In this document: positions 38,410 through 48,503 of the stretch, piece by piece
How positions within the stretch are numbered: the first letter of the stretch is position 1
Layout of the letters: every line of letters begins with the position of its first letter
Assembly (NCBI GenBank): GCA_963795805.1
Contig: CAWCIV010000004.1
Coordinates: 806,001 to 870,000, forward strand
Direction: 5' to 3'
DNA: 64,000 bases
DNA from: JALYYC01 sp963795805
GTDB taxonomy: Bacteria > Chloroflexota > Dormibacteria > CF-121
The notes under the pieces: generated by a model
Database searches by the model: none
The model's input: only the letters and a program-made list of their open reading frames with translations
Told to the model about the DNA's origin: nothing
Program-made: the position numbers and the translations under genes

Positions 38410-39212
38410 GTCGGATCACCGTGCGCGACCTGCGCAAATGGAAGGGTGAAGGCACCAGGTTCACGATGCTGACCGCCTACGACTACACCACGGCCCGGTG
38501 GCTCGAGCGGGCGGGCATCCCGGTGCTTCTCGTCGGCGACAGCCTGGGGACGACGATGCTTGGGTATCCGGACACGCTGAGCGTGACCATGGACGACATG
38601 ATCCGGCACGCGAGCGCGGTGGTCCGCGGCGCGGCCAACACCCTCGTCGTCGGCGACATGCCCTTCATGGCCTACCACGCCTCGATCGAGGATGCGATCC
38701 GGAACGCGGGCCGCTACCTGCAAGAGGCGCGGGTACAGGCGGTCAAGATGGAGGGCGGCGGCCGCGTCATCGAGTACACGGCCCGGCTGACCTCGATGGG
38801 GATCCCCGTGATGGGCCATCTCGGACTGACCCCCCAGTTCGTCAACCAGTTCGGAGGCTTCCGCGTCCAGGGACGCAGCGACGAGGCGGCGGAGCAGATC
38901 CTCGCCGATGCGCGGGCGCTGGAACAGGCAGGCGCGTTCGCGGTCGTGCTCGAAGGCGTCCCCTCGCCGCTGGGACGGCGCGTGACCGAGGCGCTCACGA
39001 TCCCGACGATCGGCATTGGTGCCGGGCCCTCGTGCGACGGCCAGGTCCTTGTGATCCAGGACGTTCTCGGCTTGAATCCAGACCACGTGGCAAAATTCGT
39101 CCGCGAGTACGCCCATCTCGGAGAGGCGATCGAGGCGGCGGCGCGTCAGTTCGACGACGACGTTCGCAAGGGCGCCTTCCCCACGCCTGAGCACGAGTAC
39201 GCCGCCCGCTAG
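38406..39212 (+). CDS. panB: 3-methyl-2-oxobutanoate hydroxymethyltransferase
   Basis: This 268-residue enzyme transfers a hydroxymethyl group from 5,10-methylene-THF to ketoisovalerate to give ketopantoate, the first step to pantothenate. Visible motifs are MLTAYDYTTARWLERAGI, VGDSLGTTMLGYPDTL with metal-binding Asp, MEGGG, GHLGLTPQ, and ALTIPTIGIGAGPSCDGQVLV. It is coupled to the DUF2520 gene and precedes panC. It draws on the same methylene-THF pool that sarcosine oxidase would fill. Confidence 0.97.
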   Translation: MSRITVRDLRKWKGEGTRFTMLTAYDYTTARWLERAGIPVLLVGDSLGTTMLGYPDTLSVTMDDMIRHASAVVRGAANTLVVGDMPFMAYHASIEDAIRNAGRYLQEARVQAVKMEGGGRVIEYTARLTSMGIPVMGHLGLTPQFVNQFGGFRVQGRSDEAAEQILADARALEQAGAFAVVLEGVPSPLGRRVTEALTIPTIGIGAGPSCDGQVLVIQDVLGLNPDHVAKFVREYAHLGEAIEAAARQFDDDVRKGAFPTPEHEYAAR

Positions 39213-39237
39213 CCGCATCATCGAGGGCGCTGAGGCC

Positions 39238-40065
39238 ATGCAGCAGCAGGCCCTCGCCTGGCGGATGGCCGGCGACCAGATCGGCTTCGTCCCCACGATG
39301 GGCGCCCTCCATGCCGGCCATGACAGCCTGGTTCAGCGTGCCCGACGGGAGAACCAGCGGGTGATCGCGAGCATCTTCGTCAACCCCCGGCAGTTCGGGC
39401 CGAATGAGGATTTTCGCCACTATCCGCGCCCCTTCGATGCCGACCGCGCGCGCCTCGAGGCGCTCGGGGTGGACGTCATCTTTCGCCCCGCGGACGACCA
39501 GATCTACCCGTCGTCATTTCGAACGGTGATTGATCCCGGTCCCCTGGGCACGGTTCTGGAGGGCGCCAGTCGGCCCGGGCACTTCGGTGGCGTGTTGACA
39601 GTCGTCCTGAAGCTCTTCGAGCTCACCCGCCCAACCCGGGCCTACTTCGGCTTAAAGGACTTCCAGCAGATCGTCCTGATTCGGCAACTCGTCCGGGACT
39701 TCGCCCTACCCGTTCGCATCGTGGCGGCGCCAACCGTCCGCGAGCCGGACGGCCTGGCGATGAGCTCCCGCAACGTCTATCTGGACCCGGCCCAACGGGC
39801 CGTCGCTCCGCAGCTGCGCAATGCCCTGCAGGCCGCGGTCAACCTCTTCAACGGTGGGCTCACCAACCCGGCAGAGCTTGAGGCGACGGCGCGGCACCTT
39901 CTGGAAGGCACCCCCGGCCTCGTTATCGATTACGTTTCTGTGGTCGACGAGACCACGCTCAGTCGTCCGGACCGTGCTCAGACAGGCAACGTACTCGCCA
40001 TCGCTGTTAAACTTGGGTTCACGAGATTGATCGACAACGCCGTACTGGGAGCCGAGCGCTTCTGA
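39238..40065 (+). CDS. panC: Pantothenate synthetase
   Basis: PanC joins pantoate and beta-alanine with ATP. Motifs are FVPTMGALHAGHDSLV with the HxGH signature, IFVNPRQFGPNEDF, GLKDFQQ and MSSRNVYLDPAQR. From this ATG the protein is 275 residues, but the usual N-terminal strand (…RII….) lies upstream in frame as SRIIEGAEA. No ATG, GTG or TTG covers it; a CTG at 39187, inside the panB 3' end, could start it. So either the short form is used or a CTG start extends it by 17 residues. Its stop touches the nadC frame. Confidence 0.95.
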   Translation: MQQQALAWRMAGDQIGFVPTMGALHAGHDSLVQRARRENQRVIASIFVNPRQFGPNEDFRHYPRPFDADRARLEALGVDVIFRPADDQIYPSSFRTVIDPGPLGTVLEGASRPGHFGGVLTVVLKLFELTRPTRAYFGLKDFQQIVLIRQLVRDFALPVRIVAAPTVREPDGLAMSSRNVYLDPAQRAVAPQLRNALQAAVNLFNGGLTNPAELEATARHLLEGTPGLVIDYVSVVDETTLSRPDRAQTGNVLAIAVKLGFTRLIDNAVLGAERF

Positions 40066-40130
40066 GTGCCACCGGGCGCTCGAAGCAGAAGGGGCGAGCA
40101 ACAAGTCCAAAAGCTAAGGGAAAGCCGTCC

Positions 40131-41342
40131 GTGAAAGCGGCACGCCCACGGGCAGCGGCTGCTCCCGTGAAGAAGGCGAGCCCAGCGACCGCTCGGAAAA
40201 CCACCGTCACCCCCAGGCGCGAGCCGAAGGCCGCGCTTGCTGCTGCCCCGCAACCAGCCCTGCTGGGGGGCCCGGAGTTAGTCGCCGCCCCCGTGCAGCC
40301 CCCGGCGCCGCTGCCCGCCGCGGCGCCGGTTCAGCCGCCTCTGCCGCCGGGCGTTCCGACGATGCCGTTTCCCCGGCCGACCATCCTCGGGCTCGGCTCA
40401 CCATGGCGCACCGCGGGCCGCCCGCCCGGGATGCCGCCGCGCCCGGTCGCGCCCCAGCCTCCGCCGGCACCCGCGCCGAAGCCGTCTCCGCCGCCCGTTA
40501 TCACCATGCGCTTCCCGATCAGCGCCGTGGACCGCCTGATCAAGGACGCCCTTGCCGAAGACATCGGCGACGGCGACCTGACCACCCAGACGCTCTTCCC
40601 GGGGAAGGTCAAGGCCCGGGGCAAGCTGATCGCCAACGAGGACGGGGTCCTCTGCGGCCTGCCCATTTTCAAACGCGTCTTCGAGCTGGTCGACAAGAAC
40701 ATCAGCTTCGAGGCGCGGGCGACGGACGGGACCGTCCTGGCGAGTGGCCAGCTGGTCGCCCGGGTGTCCGGCCCGGCGACGAGCGTCCTGCAGGCCGAGC
40801 GCACGGCGCTCAACTTCCTGCAGCACCTCTCCGGCATCTCATCCCAAACGGCGAAGTTCGCCAATGCCGTCAAGGGCACCAAGACGCGCATTCTCGACAC
40901 CCGTCGGACCACGCCCGGCCTGCGCTTCCTGGAGAAGTACGCCGTCGAGGTCGGAGGTGGCATGAGCCATCAGAAGGGCCTTGCGGACCGGCTGATCGTC
41001 ACGGAGTCGCACCTGGCCCTGAGTGATGGCGTCGCAGCCGTCGTCAGGAGCTTGAAGAAGGCGCTTCCGGGAAAGCGCATCGAGCTGACCGTCGGCAACA
41101 TGCAGGAGCTGGAGCAGGCGCTGGCGGCGAAGGTCAACGTCCTGCTGCTCGACAACTTCCCGCCCGGCCAGGTTCGCCAGGCGATCGCCATGGTTCAGGG
41201 ACGGGCCAAGGTCGAGGTGTCAGGCAAGATCGCGCTCGACAACGCGCGCGCGTATGCGCTGGCGGGCGTGGACTATATTTCGGTCAGCCAGCTGACGCAG
41301 TCCGTCAGGGCCTTCGACTTCAGCTTCCGCGTCTCTCGCTAA
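40131..41342 (+). CDS. nadC: Nicotinate-nucleotide pyrophosphorylase with Ala/Pro-rich N-terminal extension
   Basis: NadC converts quinolinate and PRPP to nicotinate mononucleotide. The catalytic domain begins at residue 126 (MRFPISAVDRLIKDALAEDIG) and has GDLTTQTLF, ERTALNFLQHLSGIS, TRILDTRRTTPGLR, and MLDNFPP-type LLLDNFPP; from there it is 278 residues, the standard length. The first 125 residues are low complexity, rich in Ala, Pro, Lys and Arg, and unrelated to NadC. The open frame reaches back to a CTG at 40062 overlapping the panC stop as CTGA, adding more Lys-rich sequence. An alternative start is ATG 40506, giving a plain NadC. Confidence 0.92.
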   Translation: MKAARPRAAAAPVKKASPATARKTTVTPRREPKAALAAAPQPALLGGPELVAAPVQPPAPLPAAAPVQPPLPPGVPTMPFPRPTILGLGSPWRTAGRPPGMPPRPVAPQPPPAPAPKPSPPPVITMRFPISAVDRLIKDALAEDIGDGDLTTQTLFPGKVKARGKLIANEDGVLCGLPIFKRVFELVDKNISFEARATDGTVLASGQLVARVSGPATSVLQAERTALNFLQHLSGISSQTAKFANAVKGTKTRILDTRRTTPGLRFLEKYAVEVGGGMSHQKGLADRLIVTESHLALSDGVAAVVRSLKKALPGKRIELTVGNMQELEQALAAKVNVLLLDNFPPGQVRQAIAMVQGRAKVEVSGKIALDNARAYALAGVDYISVSQLTQSVRAFDFSFRVSR

Positions 41343-41359
41343 CCTCGCGGGGCCTCCGG

Positions 41360-42229
41360 CTAGTGGTAGACGGGCGCTCCGGCGGCAGCGGCCGGCGCGG
41401 GGCGGCGGCCCTTGCGACGAGCGTCTAGCTCCCTGATCGCATAGCGGTAGCCTTCGTCGAGGTAGGAGGCGGTCGCTCCGAAGTCCATCGAGTGCCGCAG
41501 GAAGCCCGCGCTTGGGCGCAGGTGGACGATCTCGATCGAGCGGCCCATCTGCTGCATGGTCCATTTGGTCCGGTGCTGGGCCGCGATCTGAAAGGTGTGG
41601 TCGACAATGGCGTTCATCGAGGCCAGCGGGGCGGGGAGCTGGCCGGCATACCCCGAATCCAGGATGAAAATGCGCCGGGCCCCTAATTCGATCGCGGTGT
41701 CCAGCCCGGTCGGGTCGACCATTCCGCCGTCGACGTGCTGATGGTCGTCGATCGTGACCGGCGGGAAAATGCCCGGAATTGCCGAGGAGGCGAGTACGGC
41801 GGGGGCCAGCGGGCCGCGGGAAAAAACGGACTTCGTCCCGCGCGTCAGGTCGATGGCGACCGTGTGCAAGGGGACCGCCAAATCCTCAAAGTTATGGGCC
41901 CGCAGGTGCTGGCCGATCAACCGCGCCAGCCCGCTGCCCTCGTACAGCGATGGACGGCGGCGCACCATGTTGCGGGCGGCGCGCCACCAGACCATGTCGA
42001 GGGACTGGCGGCTGACCTGTCGCCAGACTTCGTCGAGCCGCTCGATCCATTCCAGCTCCGGCCGGTGCGCCAGCCAGGCCCCGTTCCAGGCGCCGATGGA
42101 GACGCCAACCACGAAATCGGGCCGAATGCCATGCTCGAGGAGGGCCCGGAGCATACCCACCTGCAGCGCTCCGCGCGCACCTCCGCCCGAGAGCGCAAAG
42201 GCGGTCTTGTCGCGTCGCCAGTGAATCAT
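41360..42229 (-). CDS. Patatin-like phospholipase family protein
   Basis: This 289-residue lipid acyl hydrolase has the patatin oxyanion loop GGGARG at 15-20, the nucleophile elbow GVSIG at 42-46 (Ser44) and the catalytic Asp in HVDGGMVDP near 162. This Ser-Asp dyad is that of RssA/patatin-type bacterial esterases. No signal peptide. The ATG is chosen for its GGAAGG 7 nt upstream; ten extra codons upstream have no ribosome binding site. It is convergent with nadC (17 bp) and divergent from rpsA. Substrate unknown. Confidence 0.88.
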   Translation of the reverse strand: MIHWRRDKTAFALSGGGARGALQVGMLRALLEHGIRPDFVVGVSIGAWNGAWLAHRPELEWIERLDEVWRQVSRQSLDMVWWRAARNMVRRRPSLYEGSGLARLIGQHLRAHNFEDLAVPLHTVAIDLTRGTKSVFSRGPLAPAVLASSAIPGIFPPVTIDDHQHVDGGMVDPTGLDTAIELGARRIFILDSGYAGQLPAPLASMNAIVDHTFQIAAQHRTKWTMQQMGRSIEIVHLRPSAGFLRHSMDFGATASYLDEGYRYAIRELDARRKGRRPAPAAAAGAPVYH

Positions 42230-42308
42230 GGTTCCCTTCCAGTGTATGCAGCCACACACACAACGTCCATCATCAAGATCGCAATGCTGGGCTTGCGTTC
42301 GCGGCGAT

Positions 42309-42317
42309 TGCTATACT
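42309..42317 (+). promoter_or_regulatory. Extended -10 promoter of rpsA
   Basis: TGCTATACT is an extended -10 (TGN plus TATACT). Transcription would start near 42324, giving a leader of about 68 nt before the TTG start. A -35 at proper distance is not evident. Confidence 0.5.
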
Positions 42318-42391
42318 TCGAGGTGACTCGCGCCTCTGCCTACAACTTGACGACCAACGAGTTCCAATAACTAAAGGTGGTGCCCACTGGA

Positions 42392-43630
42392 TTGTCTGAT
42401 TTTGAGTCTTCCCAGGATTACACGGATTCGCAAAACGGAGCCTCCGAGACCATGGCAACGACCATGGAGGAATACCTCGATCAGGAGGAGGCTTCAAGCA
42501 AGCGCTTAGCCCACGGTGACATCATCGATGGTGTCGTCGTCAGGGTCGATCCGGATGAAGTCCTGGTCGATGTCGGTTCGAAATCAGAGGGCGTCATTTC
42601 CAGCCGCGAGCTGGGGACCAAGGAGGCGGGGACTCCTGACCTGCAGGCCGGTGACCGCATCAAGGTCTTCGTGCTTCAACCAGAGAATGAGGACGGCAAC
42701 GTCGTCCTCTCCCTTCGCCGCGCCCGGGCCGAGTCGGTCTGGCTGAAGGCGCAGGACAAGCAGGTCTCCGGCGAACTGATGGAGGCCGAGGTCCGCGAGC
42801 AGAACAAGGGCGGACTGATCGTCAACATCCTGGGCCTTCGCGGCTTCTTGCCGACATCCCAGGTCTCGCGCAGCTACAGTGCCAACCTCCAGGAGCTGGT
42901 CAACCAGCGGATCGGCGTCAAGATTCTCGAGGTCAACCGGAAGCGCAACCGGCTGATCGTCAGCCAGAAGGCAGCCTTCGACGAGGATCGCGCTCGCCAG
43001 CGGACCGAGCTCTTCGACCGGCTCAAGGTCGGCGATGACGTCCGGGGCAAGGTCTCCGGACTCACCTCCTACGGCGCCTTCGTCAATCTCGGCGCGGCCG
43101 ACGGCCTGATTCACATCTCCGAACTCTCCTGGGACCGCGTCGCCAACGTCGGGGACGTCCTCCAGGTCGGCCAGGATATCGATGTTCGCGTTATCAAGCT
43201 CGATCCCGAGACCTCCCGCATCTCCCTCAGCCTGCGCCAGCTGGGCCAGGACCCCTGGGACCACATCGAGAAGCGGTACCCCCCGGGCGCCATCATCGAG
43301 GGCGAGGTCACCAAAACCAAGAAATACGGCGCCTTCCTCCAGATTGGCGACGGCATCGAGGGCTTACTTCACATTTCCGAGCTTGCCTGGGAGCACGTCG
43401 AGCACACTGAGGACGTCGTCCAGGTCGGCCAGACGCTCCGCGTCCGCGTGCTGCAGGCGGATCGGGCCCGACGCCGGATCAGCCTCTCGCTGAAGCAGGC
43501 CGAGGAGCCCCAACCGGTCGAGCGGGCTGAGGATTCCGAGGTTTCGGACTACCCGGGCGAAATCGAGCGGGTGCCCGAGGCCGAGCCGGAACGCGTTCTC
43601 GCCCACGTCAGCGCCGCGCCTCAGGAGTAG
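42392..43630 (+). CDS. rpsA: Ribosomal protein bS1 (four S1 domains)
   Basis: This 412-residue RNA-binding protein has four S1 repeats, at about 43-110 (DGVVVRVDPDEVLVDVG), 128-195 (VREQNKGGLIVNILGLRGF), 212-280 (GKVSGLTSYGAFVNLG) and 297-367 (GEVTKTKKYGAFLQIG). Four-domain forms are usual in Gram-positive and Chloroflexota-type bS1, against six in E. coli. It delivers mRNA to the 30S subunit or acts as a general RNA chaperone. TTG is chosen because AAAGGTGG lies 9-12 nt before it; in-frame GTGs within that motif are unlikely. The last 45 residues are acidic. Confidence 0.93.
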   Translation: MSDFESSQDYTDSQNGASETMATTMEEYLDQEEASSKRLAHGDIIDGVVVRVDPDEVLVDVGSKSEGVISSRELGTKEAGTPDLQAGDRIKVFVLQPENEDGNVVLSLRRARAESVWLKAQDKQVSGELMEAEVREQNKGGLIVNILGLRGFLPTSQVSRSYSANLQELVNQRIGVKILEVNRKRNRLIVSQKAAFDEDRARQRTELFDRLKVGDDVRGKVSGLTSYGAFVNLGAADGLIHISELSWDRVANVGDVLQVGQDIDVRVIKLDPETSRISLSLRQLGQDPWDHIEKRYPPGAIIEGEVTKTKKYGAFLQIGDGIEGLLHISELAWEHVEHTEDVVQVGQTLRVRVLQADRARRRISLSLKQAEEPQPVERAEDSEVSDYPGEIERVPEAEPERVLAHVSAAPQE

Positions 43631-43636
43631 CGACAG

Positions 43637-43658
43637 GGCCGGGCCTTCAGGCCCGGCC
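43637..43658 (+). terminator. GC hairpin after rpsA
   Basis: A perfect 10-bp inverted repeat GGCCGGGCCT/AGGCCCGGCC with a 2-nt centre (9 bp with a TTCA tetraloop) lies 6 bp after the rpsA stop. There is no T-tract, so it is a factor-dependent or RNA-stabilising hairpin rather than a classic terminator. Confidence 0.5.
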
Positions 43659-43663
43659 AACGG

Positions 43664-43807
43664 ATTCCGGCCAAGGCAATTATTAGACTCGCGGTGAATT
43701 CGGCCGGAATATGCGCTAAACTGCCCCCGAACGATTGTTTAGACCTATCCGCAGGGTGGTAACTCCCTAGAACGTCGCAGCAGGCGGCCGGGTCGATCCC
43801 GGGCCGC
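43664..43807 (+). promoter_or_regulatory. clpC upstream region: inverted repeat, weak promoter, leader hairpin
   Basis: The 241-bp gap before clpC holds a 9-bp perfect inverted repeat ATTCCGGCC/GGCCGGAAT (43664-43672 and 43702-43710). Just after it is a possible -10, TAAACT (43717-43722), with no good -35. In the would-be leader, GCGGCCGGG (43784-43792) pairs with CCCGGGCCGC (43798-43807) with one bulge. I see neither a CIRCE element nor a CtsR heptad repeat, the usual controls of clpC. Function of these elements is inferred from position only. Confidence 0.4.
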
Positions 43808-43871
43808 GAGTGGTGCAAAGAATCAGGGTATCGTAGTAGTTAGCATCAGTAAGTCATGCGGAGGTTAGTGG

Positions 43872-46418
<2,547 letters not shown>

Positions 46419-46432
46419 GAAGCTGACCGCAG

Positions 46433-46464
46433 ACCGCCGGGATCGTCCCGGCGGTCCTTCTTTA
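46433..46464 (+). terminator. Intrinsic terminator of clpC
   Basis: An 11-bp perfect stem GACCGCCGGGA/TCCCGGCGGTC with a 3-nt loop is followed by CTTCTTTAT. It lies 14 bp after the clpC stop and separates clpC from the accessory genes. Confidence 0.85.
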
Positions 46465-46525
46465 TAGGCTCCGGCTCCTTCCAGACGACGCCGTCGAACT
46501 CGCACAAGGGGCGTCTCCAGCCGGT

Positions 46526-46554
46526 TTGACGTCCGTCAATTAATTCAGTACTGT
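46526..46554 (+). promoter_or_regulatory. Promoter and operator of the GbsR-type regulator
   Basis: A perfect palindrome TTGACG-TC-CGTCAA (46526-46539) contains the -35 TTGACG; TACTGT (46549-46554) at 17 bp is the -10. The predicted transcription start coincides with the GTG at 46560, so the mRNA is leaderless. TTCAGTA (46544-46550), within a small palindrome CAGTACTG, is repeated in the promoter of the next operon (47150-47156), which suggests one regulator acting at both. Confidence 0.6.
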
Positions 46555-46559
46555 CAGCA

Positions 46560-47114
46560 GTGATCGAATTGCCTACCACGCCTGCGATTCCGCTCTCGCC
46601 GGTAACCCGGAAATTCATCCTCCACTGGGGCGAAATGGGGACGCGATGGGGTATCAATCGGACCGTCGCGCAAATCCACGCGCTCCTGTTCACCGCCCCG
46701 CGCGCGCTGACTGCGGAAGAGATCGCCGGGACGCTCGCTGTCGCCCGGTCGAACGTCAGCGTCAGCCTGCGCGAGTTGCAAGGCTGGGGAATCGTCCGGG
46801 TGACACACGCGCTTGGCGATCGGAGGGATTACTTCGAGTCGATGGGGGATGTTTGGGACATGTTCCAGGTCATCCTCGAGGAGCGCAAGCGTCGTGAGGT
46901 CGACCCGACGCTAGCCGTTCTGCGGGAGTGTGCTGCCTCGGTTGATAAGGCTGACGCGACCACCAGGCAGCGCCTGGCGGAGCTGCTCGATTTCATGGAG
47001 ACGATGGACGGTGCCTATCGGGAGGCGCGCTCCCTCTCAATGGCCGATCTCCGCCGTTTTCTGAAGCTCAGGGGCGGGATGCGGAAGGTCGCCAACCTTA
47101 TTCTGTCCCGCTAG
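46560..47114 (+). CDS. GbsR/MarR-family transcriptional regulator
   Basis: This 184-residue winged-helix protein has an N-terminal FILHWGEMGTRWGINRTVAQIHALLF, then the HTH ALTAEEIAGTLAVARSNVSVSLRELQGWGIV (about 50-79, split across helices) and a wing VTHALGDRRDYF. This is the GbsR subfamily, first known for choline/betaine control in Bacillus and later for many membrane functions. The C-terminal half is a helical dimer region. It precedes the MBOAT/4-TM operon on the same strand by 64 bp, and palindromes are present at both promoters. It most likely regulates that operon and itself. Confidence 0.88.
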   Translation: MIELPTTPAIPLSPVTRKFILHWGEMGTRWGINRTVAQIHALLFTAPRALTAEEIAGTLAVARSNVSVSLRELQGWGIVRVTHALGDRRDYFESMGDVWDMFQVILEERKRREVDPTLAVLRECAASVDKADATTRQRLAELLDFMETMDGAYREARSLSMADLRRFLKLRGGMRKVANLILSR

Positions 47115-47133
47115 CAAACCGTTACGCGAGCCC

Positions 47134-47166
47134 TTGTAATCCGCTCCGTTTCAGTATATTCTGAAA
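47134..47166 (+). promoter_or_regulatory. Promoter of MBOAT operon with palindromic operator
   Basis: TTGTAA (47134-47139) pairs with TATTCT (47157-47162) at 17 bp. A perfect inverted repeat TTTCAG-TATATT-CTGAAA (47149-47166) covers the -10. It is the natural binding site for the GbsR-type protein encoded just upstream. The gene start at 47179 follows a GGAGAA. Confidence 0.6.
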
Positions 47167-47178
47167 TCGGAGAAATTG

Positions 47179-48105
47179 ATGAACCAGCCGATCAGGATCG
47201 CCCTTCCCTCGACCGGGTGGCCGCGGACCTCGGTTTCCCGGCAGATCGTTGGCCTCCTGCCAGTTCTGGCATTTCCGACCGCCGTCCTGGCAGCTCGAGG
47301 CGGAATCCCATCCTGGGGCCTGATGTGGGGCCTCGCGGTGGCCATCTTTGGTGGCCTGAAGTGGATGACCTGGTGGAAAGGCCTTTCGCTGATCGAAAAC
47401 CCTTCGATGCGCCGTTCACTCGCATATCTGCTCCTCTGGCCCGGGATGGACGCCGTGGCGTTCCTCGACGAAAACCGCGCGCCCGCGCGTCCGGGCCGCG
47501 CCCAATTCATCGGAGCGCTCGCGGCCACGGGACTGGGGGTCGGGCTCTTCTGGGGAGCCGCACGTTTGGTTCCCGGGTCCGCCATCCTGGCCAGGGGCTG
47601 GCTTGGCCTCTTCGGCTTGATCTTCATGCTCCATTTCGGCGCCTTGCACCTCGTCTCGCTCGGTTGGCGGGCCCTGGGAATAGATGCGCAGCCGCTCATG
47701 CGGGCGCCAATCGCGGCCGCCTCGCTCGGGGAATTCTGGTCTGTCCGGTGGAACACGGCGTTTCACGTGCTGGCGCGCGACTACATGGTGCAGCCACTGC
47801 GGACTACGATCGGCACCCCGAAGGCGGTTCTAGTGGCGTTCGTCGCCTCCGGCCTCGTGCACGACCTCGTCATCTCGGTCCCCGCCGGCGGAGGGTTCGG
47901 CCTACCGACGGCGTATTTCACCCTGCAGGGCATGGCCCTACTGCTGACCCGATCGTCAACCGGCCGACACCTCGGACTTAACTCGGGGTTGCGCGGACGC
48001 GGCGTCGCCGTCCTGGTCACCGCCGGCCCGGCGTTCTGGCTGTTCCATCCTGCCTTCGTGGAGAACGTGATGATCCCCTTCATGCGTGTGGTGGGAGCCC
48101 TATGA
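47179..48105 (+). CDS. Wax-synthase-like membrane-bound O-acyltransferase (MBOAT)
   Basis: This 308-residue integral membrane protein has about eight helices. It carries the wax-synthase/MBOAT_2 pattern: SLGEFWSVRWNTAFHVLARD near 180 (the FWxxRWN motif) and the likely catalytic His in VASGLVHDLVISVPAGG near 233. In plants and some bacteria such proteins transfer an acyl group from acyl-CoA to an alcohol in the membrane. The acceptor here is unknown; wax, sterol or a surface lipid are possible. It is the first gene of a three-gene operon, coupled by ATGA to a 4-TM protein, and probably controlled by the GbsR-type regulator. Confidence 0.78.
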   Translation: MNQPIRIALPSTGWPRTSVSRQIVGLLPVLAFPTAVLAARGGIPSWGLMWGLAVAIFGGLKWMTWWKGLSLIENPSMRRSLAYLLLWPGMDAVAFLDENRAPARPGRAQFIGALAATGLGVGLFWGAARLVPGSAILARGWLGLFGLIFMLHFGALHLVSLGWRALGIDAQPLMRAPIAAASLGEFWSVRWNTAFHVLARDYMVQPLRTTIGTPKAVLVAFVASGLVHDLVISVPAGGGFGLPTAYFTLQGMALLLTRSSTGRHLGLNSGLRGRGVAVLVTAGPAFWLFHPAFVENVMIPFMRVVGAL

Positions 48106-48503
48106 ACCCGCTCATGCCAGCCATCTGGGTAGGTGCCGCGATTCAACTGGTGATCGCCGGCGCTAACGTGGTCGTCGCTCGACGCCTCGACTATGCCGGC
48201 AACCTTGGCAGGTTGTCACCAATCGTCCGCCAGGTGTTCACCGTGCACGCCGTCTACATCGGGCTGGTGATCGTCTGGTGCAGCGTCCTCTGCATCGTGT
48301 TCGCCAGTCAGCTTGCGGGCGGCGACCCACTCGGGAGGTTTCTCTGCGGCGGACTGGCTGCCTTCTGGGGGATTCGAGGCATCATCCAGCTGACGCTGTA
48401 TGACCGGACGGTGCGAAAGGTACACCGGGTCGAGGACGTTGCCTTTCTGCTGGCGTGCGCCTCGTTGACCGCCATCTTCCTCGTAGGAGTGCTGCACCAA
48501 TGA
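48102..48503 (+). CDS. Four-helix membrane protein A (paralogue of next gene)
   Basis: This 133-residue protein has four hydrophobic helices: about 7-25, 45-70, 79-99 and 111-131. After helix 1 it has NLGRLSPIVRQVFTVHAVYIG, which aligns with DLARLTPFNRKLMWTYGAF in the next gene, and both share the later GG/GF-x-AxxWGIRxxxQLTLYD-type end of helix 3. I do not recognise the family. It is ATGA-coupled on both sides to the MBOAT and to its paralogue, suggesting a membrane complex with the acyltransferase. Confidence 0.68.
   Translation: MNPLMPAIWVGAAIQLVIAGANVVVARRLDYAGNLGRLSPIVRQVFTVHAVYIGLVIVWCSVLCIVFASQLAGGDPLGRFLCGGLAAFWGIRGIIQLTLYDRTVRKVHRVEDVAFLLACASLTAIFLVGVLHQ

Noticed and set aside
43631..43871. 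CIRCE or CtsR operator before clpC
   Set aside because: No TTAGCACTC-n9-GAGTGCTAA and no tandem GGTCAAA heptads were found.
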